A DNA stretch of 56,392 nt from CAZWEZ01 sp964632795 (GCA_964632795.1 CAZWEZ010000008.1:1-56392); one strand, 5' to 3'. Shown: positions 29,204 through 38,295, numbered from the stretch's first letter. A program made the numbers and translations. Notes: generated from the sequence alone by a model not told the origin.

Positions 29204-30331
29204 ATGGACATGACATTCACCGACGAGGAACTGGCGCTGCGCGACGCCGTCGCCAGATTCGCGGCTACCGAACTGGCCCCCCGGGCCCGCGACATCGACG
29301 AGGGCGAGGTCTTCATCGCCGAGCACCTGCCCAAGCTGGCCGGGATGGGGATCATGGGCATGAACCTGCCCGAGGAATGGGGCGGTTCCGGGGTCTCGGC
29401 GATCGGCCTGGCGCTGGCCATCGAGGAGATCGCCGCCGCCTGCGGGGCGACGGCCTCCAGCCTCACCGCCCACTTCCTGGCCACCGACGCCATCCTGCTC
29501 GGCGCCGGGGACGACCTCAAGGGGCGCTACCTGCCCGGCGCCGCGGCGGGGGAGAAACTGGGCGCCTTCGCCCTCACCGAACCGCAGGCCGGCTCCAACC
29601 CCGCCGACATGACCACCCGGGCGGTGCGCCAGGGCGGCGGCTACCGGATCACCGGCACCAAGCACTTCATAACAAACGGCGGCGAGGCCGACTTCATTGT
29701 CGTCTTCGCCAAGACCGACCCCGAGGCCGGCAGCCGGGGGATCGGCGCCTTCGTGGTCGAGGGCGGCGCCGAGGGCCTGGTCGCGGCGCCGGCGGAGAAG
29801 ACCATGGGGGTCCGGGGCAGCCACGTCTTCGAGCTGTCGCTGGATTGCCTGGTCGCCGGGGACATGCGCATCGGATCCGAAACCGATGGCTTCAAGACCG
29901 CGATGAAGGTGCTCGACCGGGGCCGGGTGGACGTCTCGGCGATGGGCCTGGGGATCGCCCGCGCCGCCTTTGAGGCAGCCCTGTCGTGGTCCCGGGAGCG
30001 CGTCGTCTCGGGCCGCCCCCTGGCCGGCCACCAGGGCGTCCAGTGGATGCTGGCCGAGATGGCGACGACGCTCGAGGCCGCCCGCTGGATGACCTACCGC
30101 GCCGCCGCCCTGCGCGACGCCGGCCAGCCGTTGACCAAGGAATCGGCGATGACCAAGCTGTTCGTCTCCGAGGCCGCCGGCAAGATCGCCGACCTGGCGT
30201 TGCAGATCCACGGCGGTTACGGCTACAGCCGTGAGATGCCATTGGAACGCTACGTCCGCGACGCCCGCATCCTGCGCATCTTCGAAGGCGCCTCGGAGGT
30301 GCAGAAAAACATCATCGCCCGCCTTATATAA
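29204..30331 (+). CDS. Acyl-CoA dehydrogenase
   Basis: 375-residue FAD flavoenzyme that forms a trans-2 double bond in an acyl-CoA and passes electrons to ETF. ALTEPQAGSNPADM and ITGTKHFITNGG are the FAD and substrate signatures, and IHGGYGYSREMPLER closes the C-terminal domain. The catalytic base is expected at E361 in RIFEGASEVQ, as in medium-chain enzymes. Together with the CoA-transferase before it, this could oxidise imidazolepropionyl-CoA to urocanoyl-CoA. Its stop codon lies within the first copy of a 15-base tandem duplication. Confidence 0.93.
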   Translation: MDMTFTDEELALRDAVARFAATELAPRARDIDEGEVFIAEHLPKLAGMGIMGMNLPEEWGGSGVSAIGLALAIEEIAAACGATASSLTAHFLATDAILLGAGDDLKGRYLPGAAAGEKLGAFALTEPQAGSNPADMTTRAVRQGGGYRITGTKHFITNGGEADFIVVFAKTDPEAGSRGIGAFVVEGGAEGLVAAPAEKTMGVRGSHVFELSLDCLVAGDMRIGSETDGFKTAMKVLDRGRVDVSAMGLGIARAAFEAALSWSRERVVSGRPLAGHQGVQWMLAEMATTLEAARWMTYRAAALRDAGQPLTKESAMTKLFVSEAAGKIADLALQIHGGYGYSREMPLERYVRDARILRIFEGASEVQKNIIARLI

Positions 30332-30355
30332 GATACGGAAATATAAGATACGGAA
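30326..30355 (+). repeat. 15-bp tandem duplication
   Basis: ATATAAGATACGGAA is repeated twice, exactly in tandem, at the end of the acyl-CoA dehydrogenase gene and 10 bases before hutH. The first copy carries the dehydrogenase stop. The second copy supplies part of the GGAAGGGAG ribosome site of hutH. Confidence 0.9.
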
Positions 30356-30365
30356 GGGAGCCCCC

Positions 30366-31883
30366 ATGTCCGCCTTCGTCCTCCACCCCGGTTCGCTGAC
30401 CCGGGAAGACCTCCGCGCGCTGAAGGAGGGGAATACGACCCTCGAGCTGGACCCCGCGTGCTGGCCCGCCGTCGAGGCCGCCATGCGGATCGTGCTCGAA
30501 CTGGCCGAAGGCGAGGAGATGGTCTACGGCATCAACACCGGTTTCGGCAGCCTGGCCCGGACCCGCATTCCCCCTGACGACGTGCGCGAACTGCAACGCC
30601 GCCTGGTGCTGTCGCACAGCATCGGCACCGGCCCGCTGCTGCCCGACGACGTGGTCCGCATGGTCCTGGCGCTCAAGATCAACATCCTGGGGCGGGGGCA
30701 TTCCGGATGCCGGCGGGTGCTGATCGACACCCTGCGCGAGATGTTCAACGCCGGGGTCCTGCCCTGCATCCCGGCCAAGGGATCGGTGGGGGCGTCGGGC
30801 GACCTGGTGCCGCTGGCCCACACCGCGGCGACCCTGATCGGCCTCGGCGAGGTCCGCGTCGGCGGCGACGTCCTACCGGCGGCCGAGGGCCTGCGCCGAG
30901 CCGGCATCGAAGCGCTCGAACTGGGTCCCAAGGAGGGGCTGGCCATGCTCAACGGGACCCAGGTGTCGAGCGCGCTGGCCCTGTGCGGGTTGTTCGCCGC
31001 CCAGGACGTGTTCGCCGCCGCCCTGGTCGCCGGGGCGATGAGCGTCGACGCCGCCCAGGGCGCCGACGCCCCGTTCTCGGCGCCGATCCAGGAGATCAGC
31101 GGCCGGCGCGGCCAGATCGCGGTGGCCGGGGTGCTGAGGGAGCTGCTGGAGGGCAGCGCGATCATCGCCTCCCACGTCGGCTGCGATCACGTCCAGGACC
31201 CCTACTCGCTGCGCTGCCAGCCCCAGGTCATGGGCGCCTGCCTGGAGTCCATCGACCATGCCGCCGAGGTGCTGGGGCGCGAGATCAACGCCGTCTCCGA
31301 CAACCCGCTGGTCTTCGCCGAGACCGGCGAGATCCTGTCCGGCGGCAACTTCCACGCCCAATCGGTGGCCATGGCGGCCGACGTGCTGGCCCTGGCGCTG
31401 GCCGAGATCGGCACCATCTCGGAACGCCGCGTCGCCATCCTGACCAACCCCAACATGAGCGGCCTGCCGGCCTTCCTGGTTTCCCAACCGGGATTGAATT
31501 CCGGCTTCATGTCGGCCCACATCGCGGCCGCCGCCATCGCCAGCGAGAACAAGGTGTACGCCCATCCGGCGAGCATCGACAGCATCCCCACGGTGGCCGA
31601 CCAGGAGGACCACGTCTCGATGGCCACCTTCGCCGCCCGCCGGCTCTCGGAGATGGCCGCCAACACCACCACCGTGGTCGCCATCGAACTGCTGGCCGCC
31701 GCCCAGGGCATCGACCTCCGCCGACCGCTCGAGACCTCCCCGCGCCTGCAAGAAGCGCACGCGGCGATACGCGAGCGCTCGGCGTTCCTCGAGACCGACC
31801 GCCCCCTCAAAAGTGACCTGGAGGCGGTGTGCGGATTGATCCGCAGCGGCTGGTTCCGCGCCCTCGCGAAGGTCGAGCGGTGA
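30366..31883 (+). CDS. hutH: Histidine ammonia-lyase
   Basis: 505-residue lyase that removes ammonia from L-histidine to form urocanate (step 1). The Ala-Ser-Gly triad that forms the MIO cofactor is at residues 143-145 in GSVGASGDLVPLAH. YGINTGFG at about 54-61 carries the catalytic tyrosine, and NPNMSGLPAFL and QEDHVSM follow the family. The ATG at 30366 has GGAAGGGAG upstream; a longer frame overlaps the dehydrogenase and is not used. It is the last gene of the plus-strand run hutC - hutU - CoA-transferase - dehydrogenase - hutH. Confidence 0.97.
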   Translation: MSAFVLHPGSLTREDLRALKEGNTTLELDPACWPAVEAAMRIVLELAEGEEMVYGINTGFGSLARTRIPPDDVRELQRRLVLSHSIGTGPLLPDDVVRMVLALKINILGRGHSGCRRVLIDTLREMFNAGVLPCIPAKGSVGASGDLVPLAHTAATLIGLGEVRVGGDVLPAAEGLRRAGIEALELGPKEGLAMLNGTQVSSALALCGLFAAQDVFAAALVAGAMSVDAAQGADAPFSAPIQEISGRRGQIAVAGVLRELLEGSAIIASHVGCDHVQDPYSLRCQPQVMGACLESIDHAAEVLGREINAVSDNPLVFAETGEILSGGNFHAQSVAMAADVLALALAEIGTISERRVAILTNPNMSGLPAFLVSQPGLNSGFMSAHIAAAAIASENKVYAHPASIDSIPTVADQEDHVSMATFAARRLSEMAANTTTVVAIELLAAAQGIDLRRPLETSPRLQEAHAAIRERSAFLETDRPLKSDLEAVCGLIRSGWFRALAKVER

Positions 31884-32171
31884 TCACATCCGGCCGCCCC
31901 GTTCCGCCGCCACCGCGCGGAGGACCTTCAGCACGAACGGGTCCCCGGCCAGCGATTCCAGCGGCGCCGCCAGCCGGCGCCGCCAGTTAGGGTAAGTCTC
32001 GACCGTGCCCGGGAGGTTGAGCTGCTCCTTCTCGGCCAACAGGTCGTCGAGGTTGTTCATCGCCAGTTGGCACGGGGTGCGGGCGAGGAACCTGTGCACC
32101 GCCCCGATCAACTCGCCGACGTCGATGAGTTGATCGACAAGGCCCGCCTGAGCCTGGACATGACCGCCAAG
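31884..32171 (-). pseudogene. 4-alpha-glucanotransferase, C-terminal remnant
   Basis: The minus-strand frame contains AVHRFLARTPCQLAMNNLDD, LLAEKEQLNLPGT and TYPNWRRRLAAPLE, which match the C-terminal end of MalQ. Only about 90 codons remain. The upstream part stops at the structured repeat element at 32180-32447, which appears to have replaced or cut the gene. It is convergent with hutH, with stop codons adjacent. Confidence 0.75.
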
Positions 32172-32179
32172 GAAATATG

Positions 32180-32447
32180 AGAGCCTGTTTGGAGAGTTGA
32201 TCATGGGTTGCGTTGGCCTGGGAAGTGCGAGTGTTGGGAGCGGATGCGCCGGCGATGGGGGAGCATCGTCAAGCCTTCGCGACGCGGCAATCGCACTTCC
32301 CAAGCCAACCCGAAGGGCCGCGTTTTCAAGGCCTTGGGACGTCGTCAGGCGCCGCTTGCGATGCTCCAGCATCGCGGCGCGTCTCCTTCCTAGCCCAAGG
32401 CCTTGAAAACGCGGCGCAACCCGTGATCAACTCTCCAAACAGGCTCT
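32180..32447. repeat. Structured repeat element, copy 3 (three nested stems)
   Basis: Outer arms 32180-32212 and 32415-32447 pair with one mismatch. Inside are two further inverted repeats: 32213-32231 with 32291-32309 (one mismatch) and 32319-32338 with 32395-32414 (perfect). The first inner hairpin contains the family core at 32248-32285, and the second has a variant GCGATG-CTCCAG-CATCGC tip. The element could fold into a stem with two arms. It sits directly upstream of the aminotransferase ribosome site. Confidence 0.85.
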
Positions 32448-32462
32448 AAGGGAGGACCCGCC

Positions 32463-33863
32463 ATGACATCCAATTTCCCGTACGACACCAAGGACATCTG
32501 GACCAAGGACAGGGACCACTTCATCCATCCGTGGACCGACTTCTCCAACTTCAAGGAGGAGGGCTCCGAGGTCATCGCCGAATCGGAAGGCGCCTACATC
32601 TTCAATTCCGACGGCGAGCGGTTCCTCGACGGCATCGGCGGCTTGTGGTGCGTCAACGTCGGCTACGGGCGCGACGAGATCGCCCGCGCCATCGCCGACC
32701 AGGCCAAGCGGATGACCTACTATTCCACGTTCGGCCCCCACACCACGCCGCCGGCGGCGGAACTGGCGGCCAAGCTGGCCGAGTTGTGCCCGGCCCACCT
32801 CAACCACGTGTTCTACGGCACCGGCGGCTCGATGGCTAACGACACCGCGGTCCGCATCATCCACTTCTACTTCAACCGCCTGGGCAAGAAGAACAAGAAG
32901 CACGTCATCTCGCGCATCGACGCCTACCACGGCAGCACCTACCTGGCGGCCTCGCTGACCGGGGTGATGTTCGACCGCATCGGCTTCGACTGCATCGAGG
33001 AGTTCGTCCACCACATCCCGTGCCCCAACCCCTACCGGCGGCCCGACGGGATGAGCGTCGAGGAGTTTCGCGACGAGAAGGTGGCCGACCTGGAGAACAA
33101 GATCCTCGAGTTGGGCCCCGAGAACGTGTCGTGCTTCATCGCCGAGCCGATCATGGGCGCCGGCGGCGTCATCGTGCCGCCGCCCGGCTACCACGCCAGG
33201 ACCCAGGAGGTGTGCCGCAAGTACGAGGTGCTCTACATCTCCGACGAGGTGGTCACCGGGTTCGGCCGGCTCGGCCATTTCTTCGCCTCGGAACCGGTGT
33301 TCGACCTGACCCCGGACATCATCGTCTCGGCCAAGGGGCTGACCTCGGGCTATCTGCCGCTGTCGGCGACCATGATTTCGGACGACATCTACGAGGTCAT
33401 CAGCGTGCCCCAGGCCGAGGGCGCCCTGTTCACCCACGGCTTCACCTATTCCGGCCATCCGGTGTGCTGCGCCGCCGCGCTGGCCAACATCGAGATCTTC
33501 GAGCGCGAGGACATCTGCGGCCACGTGCGCGAAGTCGGCCCCTATTTCGAGGAGAAGCTGGCGACCCTGGCCGAGCTGCCGATCGTCGGCGAGGTCCGGG
33601 GACGCTGTTTCATGGACTGCGTCGAGTACGTCGCCGACAAGGAGACCAAGGAGCTGTTTCCGGCCGAGGTTAAGATCGGCGCCCGCATCGCCCGCCACGC
33701 CCAGGACCGGGGCCTGATCATCCGGCCGCTGGCCCACCTCAACGTGCTGTCGCCGCCCCTGACCCTGACCCGCGAGCAGATCGACTACATGGTCGACACC
33801 ATGCGCGAGAGCACCCTGGCGACCCTGGACGACCTCAAGAAGGAAGGCATGTGGAACGGTTGA
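32463..33863 (+). CDS. Class III aminotransferase, probably putrescine/polyamine-pyruvate type
   Basis: 466-residue PLP enzyme of the omega-aminotransferase group. The PLP lysine is K291 in IIVSAKGLTSGY, preceded by LYISDEVVTGFGRLG. The N-terminal HPWTDF and FLDGIGGLWCVNVGYG blocks resemble SpuC-type putrescine-pyruvate and related transaminases. AAGGGAGGA precedes the ATG. It lies just before a polyamine ABC transporter on the same strand, which supports amino-group removal from imported putrescine or a similar diamine. A paralogue is at 46698. Substrate is inferred from context. Confidence 0.9.
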   Translation: MTSNFPYDTKDIWTKDRDHFIHPWTDFSNFKEEGSEVIAESEGAYIFNSDGERFLDGIGGLWCVNVGYGRDEIARAIADQAKRMTYYSTFGPHTTPPAAELAAKLAELCPAHLNHVFYGTGGSMANDTAVRIIHFYFNRLGKKNKKHVISRIDAYHGSTYLAASLTGVMFDRIGFDCIEEFVHHIPCPNPYRRPDGMSVEEFRDEKVADLENKILELGPENVSCFIAEPIMGAGGVIVPPPGYHARTQEVCRKYEVLYISDEVVTGFGRLGHFFASEPVFDLTPDIIVSAKGLTSGYLPLSATMISDDIYEVISVPQAEGALFTHGFTYSGHPVCCAAALANIEIFEREDICGHVREVGPYFEEKLATLAELPIVGEVRGRCFMDCVEYVADKETKELFPAEVKIGARIARHAQDRGLIIRPLAHLNVLSPPLTLTREQIDYMVDTMRESTLATLDDLKKEGMWNG

Positions 33864-33952
33864 GCCTCAGGACCGTTCGGGGCTATTCTATGACTCGGAG
33901 GCAAACGGGAAACTGAAACAACGACAAGCACAACCCTATGGGAGGATAAGGC

Positions 33953-35032
33953 ATGACCCGCAGATTATTTTCGCATCTTTCCCGCCGCCGCTTCCTGCAA
34001 GGGACCGCGGCGGTCGGGGTCGCCCTGGCCGCGATGCCGAGACAGGCATGGACGGCCGAGGAAAAGCTGATCAACGTCTACAACTGGGACACCTACATCG
34101 GCGAGACGACGTTGGACACCTTCACCAAGGCGACCGGCATCAAGGTCCAGTACGACCTCTACGCCAACAACGAGGAGTTGTTCGCCAAGCTCAAGGAAGG
34201 GAACCCGGGCTACGACATCATCTTCCCCAGTGACTACATGGTCGAGACCATGATCGCAGTGGACATGCTGGTCCCGATCGACCACGCCAAGATCCCCAAC
34301 TTGAAGCACATCGACCCCAACCCCAACTTCTCCGACCCGGCCTTCAACCCCGGGCTCAAGTTCGGGGTGCCGTACATGTGGGGAACCATGGGGATCGGCT
34401 ACCGCATATCCAAGGTCGACGGGGTGCCCGACAGCTGGGGCGACATCCTGGAGAGCGACAAGTACGCCGGGCGCATCGCCCTGCTCGAGGACCAGCGGGC
34501 GATGATCGGCTTCACGCTCAAGTATCTCGGCTTCCCCATGAACTCGATCAACCCGGACGAGATCGCCAAGGCCCGCGACCTGCTGATCAAGAACAAGAAG
34601 AACTTCTTGACCTTCGCGCCGGATTCGGGACAGGACCTGCTGCTCTCGGGCGAAGTCGACCTGGCCGTGGAATGGAACGGCGACATCGTCCAGATCATGG
34701 AGGAGGACGACGACATCGCCTACGTGGTGCCCAAGGAAGGCGGCATGGTGTGGATAGACAACATCTGCATCCCCACCGGCGGGCCCCATCCCGACAACGC
34801 CCACGCCTTCATCAACCACATCCACGATCCGGTGGTCAACGCCGAGATCGCCAACACCATCCATTACCCGACCGCCAACCTGTCGGCGCAGAAGATGGTG
34901 CTTCCCGAGGATCTGGTGAACCCAGCCATCTACCCGCCGCCGGAGGTCCTCGCCAGATGCGAGCAAATCGTCGACGTCGGCGACGCGACCCGGCTCTACG
35001 ACGAAGCATGGACCGCGATCAAGGCCGCCTAA
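33953..35032 (+). CDS. Polyamine ABC transporter substrate-binding protein
   Basis: 359-residue periplasmic binding protein of the PotD/PotF family. The N-terminus has a twin-arginine-type signal (SRRRFLQ at residues 10-16 and an alanine/valine-rich stretch, cleavage likely after about residue 35), less usual for this family, which mostly uses Sec. The mature part starts INVYNWDTYIGETTLDTF, the standard family opening. GYDIIFPSDYMVE and WGTMGIGYR line the ligand site. GGGAGGA precedes the start. It is the first gene of the transporter operon, followed by a strong hairpin. Confidence 0.92.
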   Translation: MTRRLFSHLSRRRFLQGTAAVGVALAAMPRQAWTAEEKLINVYNWDTYIGETTLDTFTKATGIKVQYDLYANNEELFAKLKEGNPGYDIIFPSDYMVETMIAVDMLVPIDHAKIPNLKHIDPNPNFSDPAFNPGLKFGVPYMWGTMGIGYRISKVDGVPDSWGDILESDKYAGRIALLEDQRAMIGFTLKYLGFPMNSINPDEIAKARDLLIKNKKNFLTFAPDSGQDLLLSGEVDLAVEWNGDIVQIMEEDDDIAYVVPKEGGMVWIDNICIPTGGPHPDNAHAFINHIHDPVVNAEIANTIHYPTANLSAQKMVLPEDLVNPAIYPPPEVLARCEQIVDVGDATRLYDEAWTAIKAA

Positions 35033-35050
35033 CCAACCCGAAAGCGTCGG

Positions 35051-35080
35051 CGGTGGGGGGTGGTTCGCCATCCCCCACCG
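35051..35080 (+). promoter_or_regulatory. UUCG-capped hairpin in the transporter operon
   Basis: CGGTGGGGGGTGG, loop TTCG, then the complement with one G-U pair: a 13-bp stem closed by a UUCG tetraloop. It has no downstream T-run, so it is not a classical terminator. It probably protects the 3' end of the binding-protein message, a common way to make more binding protein than permease. Confidence 0.75.
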
Positions 35081-35107
35081 TGCCGTCCAAGGCAATTCGG
35101 CGGAGCG

Positions 35108-36022
35108 ATGGATAACTGGAAGGGAAACAAGCTGGCCTTCGGGGTCTTGTTGGCCCCGCCGACGTTCTGGCTGGTGGTGTTCTTTACCGTGCCGCTGGCC
35201 ATCGTCTGGGTCTACAGCTTCGGCGAACGGGGGCCCCAGGGCCAGACCATCCTCGCCCTCACCTTCGACAACTACCAGCGGGCCGTGGAATGGATCCACC
35301 TCGGCATCATCTGGAAGTCGATGTGGATTGCCGCGGTGACCACCGCGCTGTGCATGATCATGGGCTTTCCGCTGGCCATGGGCATCACCTTTGCGCCCCG
35401 GCGCTGGCGCAACCCGCTGCTGTTGATCGTCATCCTGCCGTTCTGGACCAACCTCTTGATCCGCACCTACTCCTGGATCGCGGTGCTGCGCACCCGGGGC
35501 TACGTCAACTTCACCCTGGAGTGGATCCACGACAAGCTGGACGGCCTGTTGACCCTCGCCGGGCTGCCCGAGGTGATGGGCACCTTCGAGCCCCTGCAAC
35601 TACTCTACAACCAGACCGCGGTGATCATCGGCCTGGTCTACGTCCACCTGCCGTTCATGATGCTGCCCATCTACGCCTCGATGGAGAAGCTCGACCGCAG
35701 CTACCTGGAGGCCAGCCTCGACCTCGGCGCCGGCCAGTGGCGGACCCTGTTCTCGGTCACCGTGCCCCTGGTCATGCCGGGCATCGCCTCGGGCATGCTG
35801 ATGACCTACATCCTGTCGCTGGGCACCTTCCTGACGCCGACCCTGCTGGGGGGCACCGACAGCATGATGATCGGCAACCTGATCGCCCACGAGTTCGGGC
35901 CGTCCAGGGACTGGCCGTTCGGCTCGGCGCTGTCGTTCCTGTTGCTGTACGCCACCTTCATCATCCTGTGGGCCAAGGCCACCTTCGCCGGCCGCGGCGC
36001 GGCCAGCCAGTTGGGAATTTGA
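35108..36022 (+). CDS. Polyamine ABC transporter permease (PotB/PotH type)
   Basis: 304-residue inner-membrane permease with about six transmembrane helices. The first is LAFGVLLAPPTFWLVVFF at residues 8-28. The EAA loop that contacts the ATPase is EASLDLGAGQWRTLFSVTVPLVMPG. The ATG at 35108 (MDNWKGNKL) is preferred; an in-frame start 16 codons upstream would overlap the hairpin region. The partner permease begins one base after its stop codon. Confidence 0.93.
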   Translation: MDNWKGNKLAFGVLLAPPTFWLVVFFTVPLAIVWVYSFGERGPQGQTILALTFDNYQRAVEWIHLGIIWKSMWIAAVTTALCMIMGFPLAMGITFAPRRWRNPLLLIVILPFWTNLLIRTYSWIAVLRTRGYVNFTLEWIHDKLDGLLTLAGLPEVMGTFEPLQLLYNQTAVIIGLVYVHLPFMMLPIYASMEKLDRSYLEASLDLGAGQWRTLFSVTVPLVMPGIASGMLMTYILSLGTFLTPTLLGGTDSMMIGNLIAHEFGPSRDWPFGSALSFLLLYATFIILWAKATFAGRGAASQLGI

Positions 36023-36023
36023 G

Positions 36024-36848
36024 ATGGCCAGTATCGTCAAGGACCGCCCGACCCCCACCGAATATGGCCGCAAGCGGTGGATGCAGGCGGTGCTGCTGGT
36101 CAACTTCGTGTTCCTGTACTTCCCGATCGTCGCCCTGATCGCCTTCAGCTTCAACGACTCCAAGCGCAACATCGTGTGGAAGGGCTTCACCCTGAAGTAC
36201 TACGAGAAGGCCTACAACAACGTCGCCCTCCACGAGGCCTTCGCCAACAGCATGATCGTAGCCAGCATCTCGACCGCGATATCGACGATCCTCGGCTCGA
36301 TGATCGGCTTGGCGCTGTACCGCTACCGCTTCCCCGGCAAGCCGGCGTTCGAGGGCTGGTCCAACCTGCCCATCGTGATCCCCGAGATCTGCATGGGGGT
36401 GGCGATGATGGCCTTCTTCCACACCGTCAAGATCCCGCTCGGCCTGTTCTCGATCACGGTCAGCCACATCGCCTTCTCGATCCCCTTCGTGGCGGTGGTG
36501 ATCCGGGCCCGGATGGCCGGCTTCGACAAGTCCCTGGAGGAGGTCTCGCGCGACCTCGGGGCCAGCCAGTGGCAGACCTTCTGGAATATCACCATCCCCT
36601 ACATGTTGCCCGGCATCGTCGCCGGGGCCCTGTTGGCCTTCACCCTGTCGCTGGACGACTTCGTGATCACCTTCTTCACCTCGGGGCCGGGCTCGACCAC
36701 CTTCCCGATCAAGATCTATTCCATGGTACGGTTCAGCGTGACGCCGGAGGTCAACGCCGCCTCGACGGTGCTGATCGTGGTCACGTTGACGCTCACTGTC
36801 ACCGCCATGGCGGTCCAGGCGCGCTGGGGCAGGCAGAAAGGCCAATGA
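36024..36848 (+). CDS. Polyamine ABC transporter permease (PotC/PotI type)
   Basis: 274-residue inner-membrane permease, the second half of the channel. The first helix follows residue 12 (AVLLVNFVFLYFPIVALI), and the EAA loop is EVSRDLGASQWQTFWNITIPYMLPG. SLDDFVITFFTSGPGSTTFP is a hallmark of the PotC/PotI subfamily. Its stop codon overlaps the ATPase start as ATGA. Confidence 0.94.
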   Translation: MASIVKDRPTPTEYGRKRWMQAVLLVNFVFLYFPIVALIAFSFNDSKRNIVWKGFTLKYYEKAYNNVALHEAFANSMIVASISTAISTILGSMIGLALYRYRFPGKPAFEGWSNLPIVIPEICMGVAMMAFFHTVKIPLGLFSITVSHIAFSIPFVAVVIRARMAGFDKSLEEVSRDLGASQWQTFWNITIPYMLPGIVAGALLAFTLSLDDFVITFFTSGPGSTTFPIKIYSMVRFSVTPEVNAASTVLIVVTLTLTVTAMAVQARWGRQKGQ

Positions 36849-37936
36849 ACGACAAAAAGTACATCATCTCGGTGCGCGGCCTGACCAAGAGGTTCGGAAG
36901 CTCCGTGGTCGCCGTCGACGACGTCTCGCTGGACATCGTCGAAGGCGAGTTCTTCGCCCTGCTGGGGCCGTCCGGGTGCGGCAAGACGACCCTGCTCAGG
37001 ATGCTGGCCGGTTTCGAGAGCCCGAGCGCCGGGACCATCCACATCGACGGCCAGGATATGACCGGCATCGACCCCAACCGGCGGCCGGTCAACATGGTCT
37101 TCCAGTCCTACGCCGTGTTCCCCCACATGACGGTGTCCGACAACGTCGGCTACGGCCTCAAGGTGACCGGGGTCGACAAGGCGGAGATCAGGAAGCGCTC
37201 GGGCGAGGTCCTGGAGCTGGTCCGACTGGAGGGACTCGGGGAGCGCATGCCGAACCAGCTGTCCGGCGGCCAGATCCAGCGGGTGGCGCTGGCCCGCGCC
37301 CTGATCAAGCGGCCCAAGGTGCTGCTGCTGGACGAACCGCTGGCGGCGCTGGACGCCAAGCTGCGCGAGCAGATGCGCCTCGAGCTGGTGCGCCTCCAGC
37401 ATTCGGTGGGCATCACCTTCGTCATCGTCACCCACGACCAGGACGAGGGGCTGTCCATGGCCGACCGCATCGCCGTCATGGATTTCGGCAGGATCGAGCA
37501 GCTGGCGACGCCCAGCGAGCTCTACGAGTACCCTTCCAACCGCTTCGTCGCCGACTTCATCGGCAAGACCAACCTGTTCGACGCCCGGGTGGTCGGCGCC
37601 GAGGGCGGCAAGGTGATGATCGAGGTCGACGGGCTGGGCCGCATCGCGGTGCCGTTCTCGGGCCGGGCCGCCGGCGACATCGCCATCGCCATCCGCCCCG
37701 AGAAGGTCCGCCTGAGCGAAACCGAGCCCACCGACGGCCACGTCAAGCTCGAGGGACGGATCACCCAGGTCGCCTACTACGGCGACGAGAGCCACGTCCT
37801 GCTCGACAACCCGACCGGGGTCACGATCATCGCCAACGTCCAGAACGACACCCGCCAAGCCCAGGCCCGGATGACGGTGGACGACCAGCTGTGGCTGTCG
37901 TGGGACGCCGCCGACACCCTGATCCTCACCGACTGA
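36845..37936 (+). CDS. Polyamine ABC transporter ATP-binding protein (PotA/PotG type)
   Basis: 363-residue ATPase. Walker A is GPSGCGKTT, Q-loop in VFQSYAVFPHMT, signature LSGGQIQRVALARAL, Walker B LLLDEPLAALD, and the switch histidine in VTHDQDEGL. A TOBE-type C-terminal domain follows from about residue 285. The start at 36845 is chosen by the ATGA overlap with the permease; a longer frame is antisense noise. The stop codon lies at the left edge of a long perfect palindrome. Confidence 0.95.
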   Translation: MNDKKYIISVRGLTKRFGSSVVAVDDVSLDIVEGEFFALLGPSGCGKTTLLRMLAGFESPSAGTIHIDGQDMTGIDPNRRPVNMVFQSYAVFPHMTVSDNVGYGLKVTGVDKAEIRKRSGEVLELVRLEGLGERMPNQLSGGQIQRVALARALIKRPKVLLLDEPLAALDAKLREQMRLELVRLQHSVGITFVIVTHDQDEGLSMADRIAVMDFGRIEQLATPSELYEYPSNRFVADFIGKTNLFDARVVGAEGGKVMIEVDGLGRIAVPFSGRAAGDIAIAIRPEKVRLSETEPTDGHVKLEGRITQVAYYGDESHVLLDNPTGVTIIANVQNDTRQAQARMTVDDQLWLSWDAADTLILTD

Positions 37937-38152
37937 AAAGAATGGTGACAGTATATAGTTTTTTAATAAGCCAGCGAGCTAAATGGCGACAGGATATTAA
38001 ATGGTGACAGAATATTAAATGGTGACAGGATATAGTTTTTGATAATAAAAACTATATCCTGTCACCATTTAATATTCTGTCACCATTTAATATCCTGTCG
38101 CCATTTAGCTCGCTGGCTTATTAAAAAACTATATACTGTCACCATTCTTTTC
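37935..38152. repeat. Perfect 218-bp palindrome built of RAYT repeats
   Basis: Arms 37935-38040 and 38047-38152 are exact reverse complements of 106 bases with a 6-base centre. Each arm contains four copies of the word GGTGACAG or GGCGACAG followed by an AT-rich run (GTATATAGTTTTTT, GATATTAAAT, AATATTAAAT, GATATAGTTTTT). The word is the one that flanks the RAYT gene. The left edge overlaps the stop codon of the transporter ATPase. As RNA it would form a very long hairpin and may act as a terminator in both directions. Confidence 0.95.
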
Positions 38153-38295
38153 CTTCGATTCGGCCAGGTCGAGTCAGCGGCCGGCAGGTCGAAGGCGTCG
38201 TGGGGATCGATTACCACGCAGGCACCGCCGCGGACGACCGCCCCCGTGGGGGCGGCCGGTCCGGGAAACGACGTTATCCGGTCGGGTCCCTCGGC
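38153..38295 (-). other. Open frame past the AOR stop codon, possible gene fragment
   Basis: Directly after the TGA of the AOR gene, the same minus-strand frame continues without a stop through this gap and into the palindrome. It reads GAVVRGGACVVIDPHDAFDL and PAADSTW with host-like codon use. It could be the tail of a lost downstream gene. I cannot identify it. Confidence 0.25.

Noticed and set aside
35051..35080. A Rho-independent terminator after the binding-protein gene
   Set aside because: No T-run follows and the permease gene is only 28 bases further on the same strand, so transcription probably continues.
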